64,000 nt of DNA from Spinellus fusiger (lineage: Eukaryota > Mucoromycota > Mucoromycetes > Mucorales > Phycomycetaceae), in NCBI GenBank assembly GCA_025094145.1, contig JALLLS010000040.1:186001-250000 (forward strand), written 5' to 3'. Made by a program: the position numbers and the translations under genes. Numbering within the stretch: the first letter of the stretch is position 1; every line of letters starts with the position of its first letter. Under the pieces are notes generated by a model. It ran no database searches. It had not been told where the DNA came from and saw only the letters and a program-made list of their open reading frames with translations. Below, one piece after another: positions 46,284 through 58,293 of this stretch.

Positions 46284-48157
46284 CCAGGAGATTTTTTTGG
46301 CTTTTAGGCGGGGATATTCCCTTCCTTTTACGTCTAAAAATATTTTGCCCTTTTATGGAACTGTATTTAAAATCAAAAGGTCTGCGGATATCCAAATATT
46401 TGATTCCTTTTGTGGAATATATCAATATCAAATTGTATTATCAATAGAATATAGTGTTGATGAATAAAATTGTTGATGGATAAAATTGTTTATTGTAATA
46501 GTATAGCTAATAATATACTATTACTATAGCTACTGCCTAAGTGCATTCCCTCATAGCAGTAGAATCCACAAACTAAAGGCCTTGTGATTTATCCTTGGGA
46601 GATAGATAACTATGCTCAGGAGTATACCCTAGACATCCTAGACACCTTAGACAGTATAGAAGGAAGAAGACCACCTGGGACTGACTTGAGAAGAGACTTA
46701 ACTTATCTAATAACAGAAGAGTGTATTAGTAATAGTTCAATCAAGAGAGATAATATGCTTACCTTGTACTTAATACTTGTCTTGGGAATAATAAGCCAAT
46801 ATCATCTATTAGAAGAAAAGTCATTACTATATCTTGTGGAATACAATGAGCACAAGCCCAAATGAAGACACTGCTTACCTTTTCATCTTTAAAACAGTCT
46901 TTGCTAGTGCCTATTAATTTCTCTTCTATTGTTTCTCTTTGTTAATAATGGCACATTACCTTGCTCAGTTATGCTCATCTTGACGAGTGCTTGATTGTTA
47001 TACTGTGGGCCTAAGGATAGCACATGTTAAACAATAAATGCAGCGATTGAGTTGCAATGTCAGGTTTACTTCTTCCTTTTATCCAACTTTATGGTGTTTA
47101 ATTACACAGTCCATAGTCAATGCTAAAACAGACAGACAGTGAAAATGTTCTTTTTAAACACATTAGCCCATAAGAAAAATAGTGTGATTTTATTGTTCAT
47201 GTATTTCCTTATAAATCTTAAAGATCCTCTGTCGATATGAGACAAGAGACACGTAGGACCTCGTAAGGCTGGCTACTCACACAGAAGCTAGCAGGAAAGA
47301 GGCGGATATGAGGAAACTGAAACAAAACAAATCAAAATAGAGAGAATAAAAAGAAGAAACCACGATATGAGAGATAAAAAGAATAAAAATCAGAGGGAGG
47401 AAGGTGCCAGTGCAAGGGTAATACGACACCATATAGAGTACATTAATACATCTCGAACTCATTATTTTTACTGTTTTATTAGTGAGAAGGGGTATTGGCA
47501 CCTAAAATGATTGGAGTATGACCCTGCCAAACTGCCTGTAATTGCTTATGGCACAGAAATAAAGGTAAAAGATGCTGCCAAGTTTAAAGGTCATCGTGTT
47601 GGCTTGGCAATAATTTTATATCAATCATTGAAAAAAGAGACAAAAGGGTGGAGATCTTCTTGTGGTTAATGTTGATGAGTTCTTTACATCAAGGGTAAGC
47701 AGGATTGACCTCTCACCCAATATGAAAAGCTCCTCTAACAGTTATTCTTATTTTTGTTCTCAAGATCTGCCATACTTATAACACAAATATCCTCACTGAG
47801 GTATTCATAAATTTCAACAGTATCCACGCTTGCCAAGGTTGTGGAATTGTTTGGAACAGAAATGTGAATGCATTAAAGAATATCTATACAATTTCAGAAG
47901 ATTTTTTAAAGGGTCGCCACCCACCAGTTCTTTTCTGTCGAGAAGCATAGATATCTGTATTCATATCATATATCGCCACATCGAAAGTGGTTTCCTTCGG
48001 GATTTAGATATCTACAAGTAAATCTACATAATAATCTTTATTTAAAAACTAACATGAATATATCTCAATTTATTTTTGCTCCTTTTCAAATCGATGTCAT
48101 TTTTAAACAATTGTAGTTTGACTATTTCCTTTTATATCCTAAAGATCTCCTGGTGTG
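46284..48157 (+). mobile_element. Fanzor-like element, copy B
   Basis: Left end CCAGGAGATTTTTTTGGCTT (the leading CACA of other copies is missing) and right end GATCTCCTGGTGTG. The direct repeat TATGATGA flanks it (46276-46283 and 48158-48165), extendable to TATGATGACCAG, which is the best candidate target-site duplication in the family. Contents match copy A without its two insertions. It contains a minor open frame near 46584-46865 (DTLDSIEGRRPPGTDLRRDL) and the Fanzor remnant. Confidence 0.85.
47476..47900 (+). pseudogene. Fanzor/TnpB-like C-terminal remnant, copy B
   Basis: Aligns with the remnant in copy A: KLPVIAYGTEIKVKDAAKF, a stop and a frameshift near 47650, the same intron position (donor GGTAAGC near 47693), then ICHTYNTN, ACQGCGIVWNRNVNALKNI. 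One zinc-binding Cys is Tyr, and the RuvC-III Asp position is Asn (RNVNA). Different lesions from copy A indicate independent decay from an intact ancestor. Confidence 0.7.
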
Positions 48158-48545
48158 TATGATGACCAGTCCTATTTCCTATGGTTACCCTTTTTTTTTG
48201 TATCTTTTGTTATGTTTATTATGCCCTTGGTCATTTTATTATTATTATTATTATTATCTTTGTTACTGTATTATATTCTGTTCTAAAAGATGCTGCTCCC
48301 CACTCCCTCTTATTTTTTTATTTTTTTATTTTTGTATCTTTTGGTATGCCTATTTTACTTTGTATTTCTGTGTTATTTTGAAGAGTAGTGCTATTGAACA
48401 CATATCCTTTTCTTTTCTTCCATTTCTTCCTTTTTAATCGAGTGTGGGCCTATTATTTCCTCCCCGCCTTGGAGTCTCCTCAAACCCGTCCTTGGCAACC
48501 TCCGTACTGTTGTCTTGACAATGAGAAATGGCAAGTCAGCATATA
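48158..48545. other. Spacer between the two inverted copies
   Basis: 388 bp, T-rich with a TTA microsatellite near 48235-48260. Contains a short stretch (CCTTGGAGTCTCCTCAAACC) without recognised function. No gene seen. Confidence 0.6.
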
Positions 48546-50423
48546 CACACCAGGAGATCTTTAGGATATAAAAGGAAATAGTCAAACTACAATTGTTTAA
48601 AAATGACATCGATTTGAAAAGGAGCAAAAATAAATTGAGATATATTCATGTTAGTTTTTAAATAAAGATTATTATGTAGATTTACTTGTAGATATCTAAA
48701 TCCCGAAGGAAACCACTTTCGATGTGGCGATATATGATATGAATACAGATATCTATGCTTCTCGACAGAAAAGAACTGGTGGGTGGCGACCCTTTAAAAA
48801 ATCTTCTGAAATTGTATAGATATTCTTTAATGCATTCACATTTCTGTTCCAAACAATTCCACAACCTTGGCAAGCGTGGATACTGTTGAAATTTATGAAT
48901 ACCTCAGTGAGGATATTTGTGTTATAAGTATGGCAGATCTTGAGAACAAAAATAAGAATAACTGTTAGAGGAGCTTTTCATATTGGGTGAGAGGTCAATC
49001 CTGCTTACCCTTGATGTAAAGAACTCATCAACATTAACCACAAGAAGATCTCCACCCTTTTGTCTCTTTTTTCAATGATTGATATAAAATTATTGCCAAG
49101 CCAACACGATGACCTTTAAACTTGGCAGCATCTTTTACCTTTATTTCTGTGCCATAAGCAATTACAGGCAGTTTGGCAGGGTCATACTCCAATCATTTTA
49201 GGTGCCAATACCCCTTCTCACTAATAAAACAGTAAAAATAATGAGTTCGAGATGTATTAATGTACTCTATATGGTGTCGTATTACCCTTGCACTGGCACC
49301 TTCCTCCCTCTGATTTTTATTCTTTTTATCTCTCATATCGTGGTTTCTTCTTTTTATTCTCTCTATTTTGATTTGTTTTGTTTCAGTTTCCTCATATCCA
49401 CCTCTTTCCTGCTAGCTTCTGTGTGAGTAGCCAGCCTTACGAGGTCCTACGTGTCTCTTGTCTCATATCGACAGAGGATCTTTAAGATTTATAAGGAAAT
49501 ACATGAACAATAAAATCACACTATTTTTCTTATGGGCTAATGTGTTTAAAAAGAACATTTTCGCTGTCTGTCTGTTTTAGCATTGACTATGGACTGTGTA
49601 ATTAAACACCATAAAGTTGGATAAAAGGAAGAAGTAAACCTGACATTGCAACTCAATCGCTGCATTTATTGTTTAACATGTGCTATCCTTAGGCCCACAG
49701 TATAACAATCAAGCACTCGTCAAGATGAGCATAACTGAGCAAGGTAATGTGCCATTATTAACAAAGAGAAACAATAGAAGAGAAATTAATAGGCACTAGC
49801 AAAGACTGTTTTAAAGATGAAAAGGTAAGCAGTGTCTTCATTTGGGCTTGTGCTCATTGTATTCCACAAGATATAGTAATGACTTTTCTTCTAATAGATG
49901 ATATTGGCTTATTATTCCCAAGACAAGTATTAAGTACAAGGTAAGCATATTATCTCTCTTGATTGAACTATTACTAATACACTCTTCTGTTATTAGATAA
50001 GTTAAGTCTCTTCTCAAGTCAGTCCCAGGTGGTCTTCTTCCTTCTATACTGTCTAAGGTGTCTAGGATGTCTAGGGTATACTCCTGAGCATAGTTATCTA
50101 TCTCCCAAGGATAAATCACAAGGCCTTTAGTTTGTGGATTCTACTGCTATGAGGGAATGCACTTAGGCAGTAGCTATAGTAATAGTATATTATTAGCTAT
50201 ACTATTACAATAAACAATTTTATCCATCAACAATTTTATTCATCAACACTATATTCTATTGATAATACAATTTGATATTGATATATTCCACAAAAGGAAT
50301 CAAATATTTGGATATCCGCAGACCTTTTGATTTTAAATACAGTTCCATAAAAGGGCAAAATATTTTTAGACGTAAAAGGAAGGGAATATCCCCGCCTAAA
50401 AGCCAAAAAAATCTCCTGGTGTG
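48546..50423 (-). mobile_element. Fanzor-like element, copy C (inverted)
   Basis: Starts CACACCAGGAGATCTTTAGG and ends AAAATCTCCTGGTGTG, so both termini are complete here, unlike copy B. Reverse complement of copy B over the whole length with very few differences. No direct repeat flanks it, so it may have arisen by inverted duplication of B rather than by separate transposition. Confidence 0.88.
48806..49226 (-). pseudogene. Fanzor/TnpB-like C-terminal remnant, copy C
   Basis: Mirror image of the remnant in copy B with the same lesions (Tyr for a zinc Cys, Asn at the RuvC-III Asp position, same frame breaks). Sharing of all lesions shows B and C duplicated after inactivation. Confidence 0.68.
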
Positions 50424-52147
50424 TAGTTTTTATATTCTCTATTTTTGGTAAGAATGAGAAATGAAATGATTATTAAAAAGGAGAAGATGTGAATGGTAAA
50501 TGTTTCGGGATTTGAATGTTAAATATAATAAATACAATGGTGCAACCTCATTAAAGTAGAAAGACAAAGAGTAAAGCAGATTACAATCAACGCAATAAAT
50601 ACGATAACTACACTCACTACAGCAACGGCAATAATGACTACACTAACCAGACTCATTACGATGACTAGGACAATGATAAAAGACTAGGCCTGAGTAGTAG
50701 AGGCCACTTTCTGTGCCTTTTCTCTCTCTCTCTTTATCTCTCTTTATCTCTCTTTATCTCTCTTTATCTCTCTTTATCTCTTGATTATTTCTCCTACTAG
50801 AGAGTGTAGGCAATTACTGGTGGCTCGGTGCAAGGACCACAATCATAGGCCTTTCTTTTGCCATGTGAATGTCTTATAAAGGGCAAATACACACACACAC
50901 AAACCTAGAATGTAGGAACAGGGACAATAAAAGAAATAAGCATGGATTGAGAGGGTAGGAGTGACTTTGTGTTATTATTCTATGATGGCAAGAGAGGATG
51001 TCTCTCCCTTCTTTTCTCTTTGACTGCTCCTTATTCATTTATACCAATATTCATCGATGGAAAGAGCACAGGAAGAACATAAGAACCAAGTCAAATGAAA
51101 GATAACAATAGACCTGAATGGCATTTGTTCAAGCAGAGTGGAAAGTGGGAGCACCTATCTGCACTGTATTTAGCTGTACAACCAAACAAGGGAAATAGAA
51201 CATTAAAAGGGAAGTTGAACATTGAAATTGGGATGCCGTTGAAATAGGTATAAGTTTATATACGATTGGATCCAAAGGGAAGGAAGGAACGATAGGCCAT
51301 GATACACTACATCAGTTGTTTTGACTTGTTTTGACCTGCCTCATTCTTGTTCCATGCATTGGCTATCCCAAGGCCATGTGGAATGAAAAGAGCACTCCTA
51401 TTGGTGCCATACAAAAGACGCCACCAACAAAACAGGGCAAAGAACAATGAACAGGTAATAAAGAAGACAAGTGATAAAATAGAGTGTGTGTAATGCATAA
51501 TGTATAACTTACAATGCAAAATGGGTAATGCAAAAGTGTACAATAGTCCACTCTCAATTGTGAGTACAAAATGTACAACCTAAAATAAAGGATGATTAAA
51601 AAGGCACAATAATGTAATATGTAATAATTTAATATAATGTAATATAATATATTATGTTAAATTACTGTATACTATGTTATGTTGTATTATACTATGTTAT
51701 GTTGTATTATACTATGTTATGTTGTATTATACTATAGTATACCATAGTACACCTCTAGATCAACGTCACACTCTCAGCAGCACCTGTTCTCTAGGCTACA
51801 CTGCTGATGATACAAAGGCAGAATGTAGAATACTCACTATAAACTACTCAACATGGACTGTCCACACTCTAAAATGTCATCTTCTATCAGCACTCTGGTG
51901 TACAAATATAAGCCAATGAGTCAAGTGTAACTCTCTTCTTTCTATTTTGGGAGGTCTATCTCAAGCCCTTTTTTATTTTGTTATTTCTCCCTTTGAAGCC
52001 ATTGACCTTTATTTTCTTCTTTCTTCTACTCTCTCTCTTCCTTTCTTTTCCTTTCTCTTCCTTTCTCTTCCTTTCTTTTCTGCTACAGCGCCTATTCCTT
52101 CCTTTTCTTCCTTACTATTCACACCCTATTGTATATCACTATTTCGT
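50424..52147. other. Intergenic upstream of the SH3-SAM-PH-CH gene
   Basis: Contains TCTCTTTATC tandem repeats (about 50725-50780), a CA run near 50890 and three 20-bp repeats near 51668-51728. A C/T-rich tract (TTCCTTTCTCTTCC) lies at 52030-52080, within 120 bp of the ATG, as is common for fungal promoters. No gene seen. Confidence 0.6.
51668..51728. repeat. 20-bp tandem repeat, three copies
   Basis: Unit ACTATGTTATGTTGTATTAT repeated three times in a row, followed by a partial unit. Confidence 0.88.
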
Positions 52148-55100
52148 ATGACGCTTGAGATTGTTTATGCTATTCATGATTTTGACGCAGAGAATGAAGA
52201 CGAAATCACCTTTGCTATGGGAGAACCCATTGTTGTACTAGAGAAGGATGAAAAATACATGGATGGCTGGTGGCAGGTAAATAGAGCAGAACAGAATAGA
52301 GCAGAACAGAACAGAACAAAACAAAACAGAATAGAACAAAACAGAACAGAGTAGATTACACTGGACTGGGGGTGTTACTGTGTCTATTCTTTTCAATGAG
52401 GGAGTTATCTAGCTGGGCTACTGTAAAGTGATGGAGAAACTGACCTATAAAAATATGACAAAATTAAGGGCCGTAATCGTACCGGCCAAGTGGGTCTTTT
52501 CCCTATGAATTACACCAACACAGACAAGCCCACCACAACCCACACCTCAGAAACATCCTCCTATGCCTCTAGTTACAGTGTGACAGATCGGTATGGAGGC
52601 ACCTATAGCCTAGAGGATGAAATCGACCATGCCATATCACAAGTACAGACCTCACCTGAACACTACTACAGCAGCAAGCCCAGTGAGCCTCCCTTCCGCC
52701 GCTCCATCAACAGAGTGTCCCGAATGGATTATAAGCAGATGAGTCCAGAGCAATGGACAGTGGAGCATGTTGCTGATTGGCTTGCCTCTGTTGGCCTAGA
52801 GACAGTGGCTGACAATTTCATTGGTAAAGCGAGAGAGAGAGATAAAAATATAAAAAAAAGCTCTACTGATAGCTGCCATAGACCAAGAAATCACCGGCGA
52901 TGTTCTTTTGGATCTCAATGTCGATGCATTGAAGGAGTTGGGCATCTCTACGTTTGGCAAGCGACACAAGGTGATGCAGGCAATCACTGCTCTCCAGAAG
53001 GAGATGCTCAAGCAGCCCACAGTGGTAAGCCATCCTCCTAGAAATAAAGACACTGCTATTCACCTATGAACTGACACTGATGAAGAATGTCTACCCTACA
53101 CCAAAGCCAGTCTCCACCACCCACCCACTAGAAACAGCCACCCAACTTAACGGTCATCTTAATGCACAGTTGAGAGAGTCCATATCTTCTCCCCCTTCAC
53201 CCATTGATTCAGAGGGACTCTACCAATACCCTCGAAAAGCCCCACTTCCTCCTCTCACTGCATCCGAAGAACAGGGCGAACGCCCTCTCTACCACTTGTC
53301 TCCTCCGCCCCGGCCACAACAAGAGACACTGATCATACGCCCAGCCTCCCCTCAGAGCATAGACTCCAGCAACATCAGTCGGTCGAATACATTCAACACC
53401 ATGTCTTCTAAAAAGTCCACCACCTCTAACAGCACAAGCTACAGTGGAGACAGAAGTGTAGGCCATCTCTCGACCCTCTCCCATCTAGGCCACTCACTCT
53501 CCACCGTCCCTACAGCCCATCCCCAAAAGCTACGTTCATTGGATCAGAGCAAGTCTTCCTCATTGCCCATGTCCTCCAGAGCAGAACGAGTATCAGAGGT
53601 AAGGCTGTACCCAGTCTCCATCTTTGTTTCATTACAATCCATACAATGTCTCTTCTTCCTCACACTTCTCTTACTCTTAAGGGATCCATCACTCTCAACT
53701 CAGCAACGTCACACTCTCTCCCTCTGTAAGTTGAAAGTTGAAAATAGCAGAGAAAGATCGACACTGACAAAGCCATGATTAGACGCACTAGTAACCCACA
53801 CACTCTTTCAGTCTCCTCTGTGGAACCAGACGAAGCATGTGTTTCAACAGAGGCAGCTCAGGCACCAGAACACGAGGGTTGGCTTCATAAGCAAAGTGAC
53901 AAGTACAAGACATGGAACAAGCGGTGGTTTGTACTCAAAGGCATTCATTTATTCTATTTCAAGAGTCCAAAGGCAAGTCTCTTTTTATCTATCATCTATA
54001 TTGTATATTATATTGTATTGTATATTGTATTGTATATTATATTGTATATTGTATTGTATTGTATTGTATTGTATTGTATTGTATTGTATTGTATTGTATT
54101 GTATTGTATTGTATTGTATTGTTGTATTGTATTGTATTGTATTGTATTGTATTGTATATTGTATTGTAGCAAGGATTCTATAGAAAGAAAGAAAAAAATC
54201 ATTTTCTTTGACTCACTCATATGTGTATGGATTAGGATGTACGCATGAAAGGCATCGTCAATTTACGGAATTACCGTGTTGTGGTGGATCCTTCCATACA
54301 TTCAGGAAAATACTGCTTCAAAGCCCAGCATGATAAGGAGCGAACCTTCTTTTTCTATACTGATAATGAAGAGGCCATGCGAGTGTGGATTAAAATGCTA
54401 ATGAAGGCCACCATCACTAGGGATTTCCAGTGTAAGTGACTCGTATTTTGTAGAAACAGACTCGACTTGCTTGGATTGACATACTGCAATGAATAGCTCC
54501 TGTCATGTCTTCCAATCACATTGCCACTGTACCATTAGAAGTGGCCCGTCGTATGCGTCCTAGACCTCCCTCAGTCATTATGTACAAAAACCAACTACAA
54601 AACAAACAAGGGGATGAAGTAAAGATGACGATTCATGAAGAAGAAGAGCAGGAGGAGCAGGAGCAGGAGCAGGAGCAGGAGCGAGAAGAACGAGAAGAAC
54701 AAAAGGAACGAAAAGAACGAGAAGAGCGAGAAGATGTCTTGATGCCTTGTCCTTCTATGTCTGACTCTGGAAGTAGCCTACCTAGGCCCTCTCTCTCTTC
54801 TTCCTCCAGTTCCCCCATGCACACCAACAGCCTAACCTATTCCCACACCATAAACAAGTCAAATGCATTGAGTCCACCCAGACACAGTTCACAAAGGGCA
54901 CAAAAGGCACAAAAGGCACAGAGCATTCTCTCTTCAAAATCAGGCGCCTCATCCACCCACCCACTTCAGTCACGAGAGTATTGGAGCAGAGACGAGTACA
55001 TTCATTGGGTGAATGCTCGTCTTCCAGAGACACTGCAGATTATGGATCTCTCGAGTGGACTCCAAGAAGGCTATGTCCTTGTTAGTTTATTACAGTCCAT

Positions 55101-55427
55101 AAGTCAAGAGACTCTCTCGGTAGTAAAATCAGACAAAAAGGCAGCAGGTGCTACTCCTTTGGATGCACTTGCAGCTGCTTTCCAGTTTATGACAGCCCAC
55201 GGTGTAAGAAACGACGGCATGTATACTCTAAAAGGCAAGCATCTTTTTCTTTTTCTTTTTTAATTTAGAGGTGGGGCTAACGGTAGTGTATGTATTCTTC
55301 ATTAGATATCTTCACCGGAAATGAGACCAAGATGATGAACATGATAGATGCTCTTAGGGAGTGGGAGGAGAGTCTTGAACAAGAACAATTACGAGTGAAT
55401 GATCGAAAAGTCAGTGTCGTATGGTAA
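52148..55427 (+). CDS. Boi1/Boi2-Pob1-like scaffold: SH3, SAM, PH and C-terminal CH domain
   Basis: Nine exons join in phase: 52148-52276, 52469-52823, 52882-53024, 53086-53598, 53682-53725, 53783-53972, 54236-54431, 54497-55234 and 55306-55427, giving 809 aa. SH3: residues 3-58 (VYAIHDFDAENEDEITFAMG ... GWWQGRNRTGQVGLFPMNY). SAM: about 138-205 (WTVEHVADWLASVGLETVA ... LKELGISTFGKRHKVMQAI). PH: about 425-525 (EGWLHKQSDKYKTWNKRWFV). Then a Glu/Gln-rich repeat and a calponin-homology domain at about 680-790 (WSRDEYIHWVNARLPE ... GVRNDGMYTLKDIFTGNE). SH3-SAM-PH is the Boi/Pob1 arrangement, linking Cdc42, membranes and exocytosis at growth sites; the CH domain would add an actin link. The sixth and eighth introns start with GC (CCAAAG|GCAAGT, AAAAG|GCAAGC). 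The short fifth exon is the least certain part. Confidence 0.87.
53999..54172. repeat. TGTAT pentanucleotide microsatellite
   Basis: About 170 bp of TATTG/TGTAT units inside the sixth intron of the Boi-like gene. It generates long spurious open frames in all three phases. Confidence 0.95.
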
Positions 55428-55800
55428 TCATCCTACTTTGGTAGTGCACACGGATAACACACGGATAAAGAGGGTCTTGTTGGAGAAAGAAAGAAAAAAA
55501 AAACATACATTCATATTACATACATATTACATACATATTACATATACATTGGCACTCCATTGGCACTCCATTGATAAATACTTATATACATTGGCACTTT
55601 ATCTTTATTTCTATGGATGAATGGATACACCCTTGTATGTATGTAATGTGTAGTCCATAGTCCATAGTCAATAGTCCATAGTCCATAGTCCATAGTCTAC
55701 AATTCTTATGCAGCCTATAGTATGCATATGCATAGGTACATACGTAGCAATACACATCAGCACATGCACTCACACATGCACATGGAAAAGAGCCTACCTA

Positions 55801-57037
55801 CACACCAGGAGATTTTTTTGGCTTTTAGGCGGGGATATTCCCTTCCTTTTACGTCTAAAAATATTTTGCCCTTTTATGGAACTGTATTTAAAATCAAAAG
55901 GTCTGCGGATATCCAAATATTTGATTCCTTTTGTGGAATATATCAATATCAAATTGTATTATCAATAGAATATAGTGTTGATGAATAAAATTGTTGATGG
56001 ATAAAATTGTTTATTGTAATAGTATAGCTAATAATATACTATTACTATAGCTACTGCCTAAGTGCATTCCCTCATAGCAGTAGAATCCACAACCTAAAGG
56101 CCTTGTGATTTATCCTTGGGAGATAGATAACTATGCTCAGGAGTATACCCTAGACATCCTAGACACCTTAGACAGTATAGAAGGAAGAAGACCACCTGAG
56201 ACTGACTTGAGAAAGAGTCTTAACTTGCCTAATAACAATACAATGAGCTCAAGCCCAGATGAAGACACTGCTTACCTTTTTATCTCAAGAATAGTCTTTG
56301 GTGGTGTCTATCACTTTCTTTTATTGTTTCTCTTTGTTAATAATGGCACATTACCTTGCTCAGCTATGCTCATCTTGATGAGTACTTAGGCGTTAAGTTG
56401 TATAGACAGTATAGGAAATAACAAAAGGAAGGGATTATCAAAACAAATAATAATCTCTCTCTATTCTGATGGGGTATACATCATCCTCCACTCATAAAAC
56501 TCACAAGTCAAACAATTCACACTCTATTTGCCTTGGACCTAAAAGATAGTATTAGAAACAATACTTAGTTCTCATTAAGTACTATTGTTAATGCCAGTTA
56601 CAATAAGATAGTTGTTGAAGTGATTATAAATATTGATTCAGTGAATGGTTATACTGCTCTTAACACAAGTGAGTTTGGTTCTATTTTATGGACAATGATT
56701 AGAGTTAATTCAGTTTGAGTCCTATAATAAACATCTTTCTTAAGCAGTGTCATATTGCAAATACTGTGGGCTTATAGTTAACACATTATGTTAAACAATA
56801 AATGCAATGACTGAGTTGTAATTTTGGGGTGATTCTTGTTCTATTTCTTGTCTTTACAGCCAATTCTATACTTTTTAATTACAAAGTCAGTAGCCATTGC
56901 TAAAACAGGCAAGTAGAGTTTGAAATTGTATATTTGGACATCGAAAATACCCTTTTTAAACACATTAGCCAATCATATTAATATTGAGATTTTATTCTCA
57001 GGATATTTCCTTATATATCCCAGAAATCTTTGCGTGT
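55801..57037 (+). mobile_element. Fanzor-like element, copy D (short form)
   Basis: Left end CACACCAGGAGATTTTTTTG and first 590 bp almost identical to copies B and C. The right end CAGAAATCTTTGCGTGTG is a degraded version of the family terminus. At 1.24 kb it lacks the Fanzor remnant and the right half, so it is an internally deleted, non-autonomous form. The common frame DTLDSIEGRRPPETDLRKSL is present near 56105. Confidence 0.75.
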
Positions 57038-58293
57038 GTATTCTTAACTCTTTCTCTTTTTTTAACTTTTTAATATGAATAACAAAATTTACTTTTAAAT
57101 GGAAGATGGTCGAGGAGGAATTACCACAAAAGATGGTAATAAAGCTATGAATTGCATTGTTGGTAAAAGGAAATGAGAAACTCAACCCATTTGACAAAGC
57201 ATAAGGAGCTTCAGCCCACTCCTATTGAGCTTGACCCTGAAGATGAAAAACTTAGAAAATAGAATGGCTTCACCTTCTTTATTTAAAAGCTGGCTTTGTT
57301 CTATTAAATGTTAAAGAACCGAGATGCTTTAGTACGGTCAACACATTAATACGAAATAAATAAATAATGAATTCTCAATGAACTGACTTTATCATCTATG
57401 TAATTCTAAAATAAAAAATAAAGCTTTTGAAAGTTGTTTTGTCCTTGAAGTATTCCTATTTCTTCACTGTTTTTTGGTTTGTATTTATTCATTGTATCTT
57501 GCCCTTTTGAAGTGGAACTGAACTTCATAACAAAACTTGCTTCAGTCGATTGCTCTCTACTGACAGAAAGAGCCTTGATCGAGCTACGAGTTCCAATACT
57601 AAGAGAGATCATTGAGTTAAGATGTTTCCTCTGTGGAATATTTGTCTTGAAGTATGCTATTTCAAATACTTTTGCTGATACTGCCATCCATAGACTGATG
57701 AAGAATAAAGAGGTAATTGAGAAAGACATTTTAGTCGTTCTATCCTGACTTGGGAGAAGGCAGTGCCAGTAGTAGCAGTGCTGTTAGGATGAAAAAGACC
57801 CAAGAGGTCATGAGACTATCTTGTTAGAATGGCAAAGGTTCCTTAAAGACCCTCAAAGACATTCTCTTTACGAACCCTTAAGTTATAAATGTATAAATGT
57901 ATAAATGTATAAATGTATAAATGTATAAATGTATAAAAGGAAGATTTATGTAATCAATTGGCATACTAGTTTTTTAGTGACTTTTCAACAGGTTCTTTGT
58001 TTAAAGCCGCTAATGGAGACTGTAAGTACTGCATTTATACTCGCATACATGGTAAGTGTATAAAAGGGTGCATGTCTATTAATAAAGAAATAGACATCTA
58101 ATAATTATTGGATAGTTAGTTATCAATTAGTTAATAATTATTAGATAGTTATTCAGACACTAGCCCATGAGTGAGGTGGAATCAAAGAGTGGGATGGACC
58201 TATACTATGACCAAGTCACATCACGTGTTTATACTGGAGACACCCTCTTCGTCTACCCTCTTTTCTTTTATCATCACTGTTCACTCATTCCAA
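57038..58293. other. Intergenic; unknown ORF fragments and an 8-bp tandem repeat
   Basis: Open frames overlap on both strands at about 57406-57748 (plus: FITKLASVDCSLLTERALIE; minus: KHLNSMISLSIGTRSS). Neither has a recognised domain, so I annotate no gene. At 57885-57938 the unit GTATAAAT is repeated six times. TAATTATTAGATAGTTA repeats occur near 58085-58155. Confidence 0.5.

Larger units (their letters stand above)
46284..50423. repeat. Giant inverted repeat: copies B and C of the Fanzor-like element
   Basis: Arms 46284-48157 and 48546-50423 are near-identical in inverted orientation (single-base differences such as near 47300 versus 49400, and the lost CACA at the left end), with a 388-bp spacer. 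A transcript across it could fold into a hairpin of almost 1.9 kb. Confidence 0.95.

Noticed and set aside
47830..48873. Two identical 63-aa frames (MPRLWNCLEQKCECIKEY...) in copies B and C
   Set aside because: They read the Fanzor remnant in a different frame; the CxxC/VNA motif is in the other phase.
47277..49426. Pair of 74-aa frames (MPIPLLTNKTVKIMSS...) in copies B and C
   Set aside because: They run antisense to the Fanzor remnant and have no recognised motif; their conservation only reflects the inverted duplication.
53839..54220. Several overlapping open frames of repeated YCIVL and NTIQY type
   Set aside because: They translate the TGTAT microsatellite in an intron of the Boi-like gene.
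57406..57748. Possible gene on either strand
   Set aside because: Both strands are open and neither product shows a domain; not enough to call a gene.
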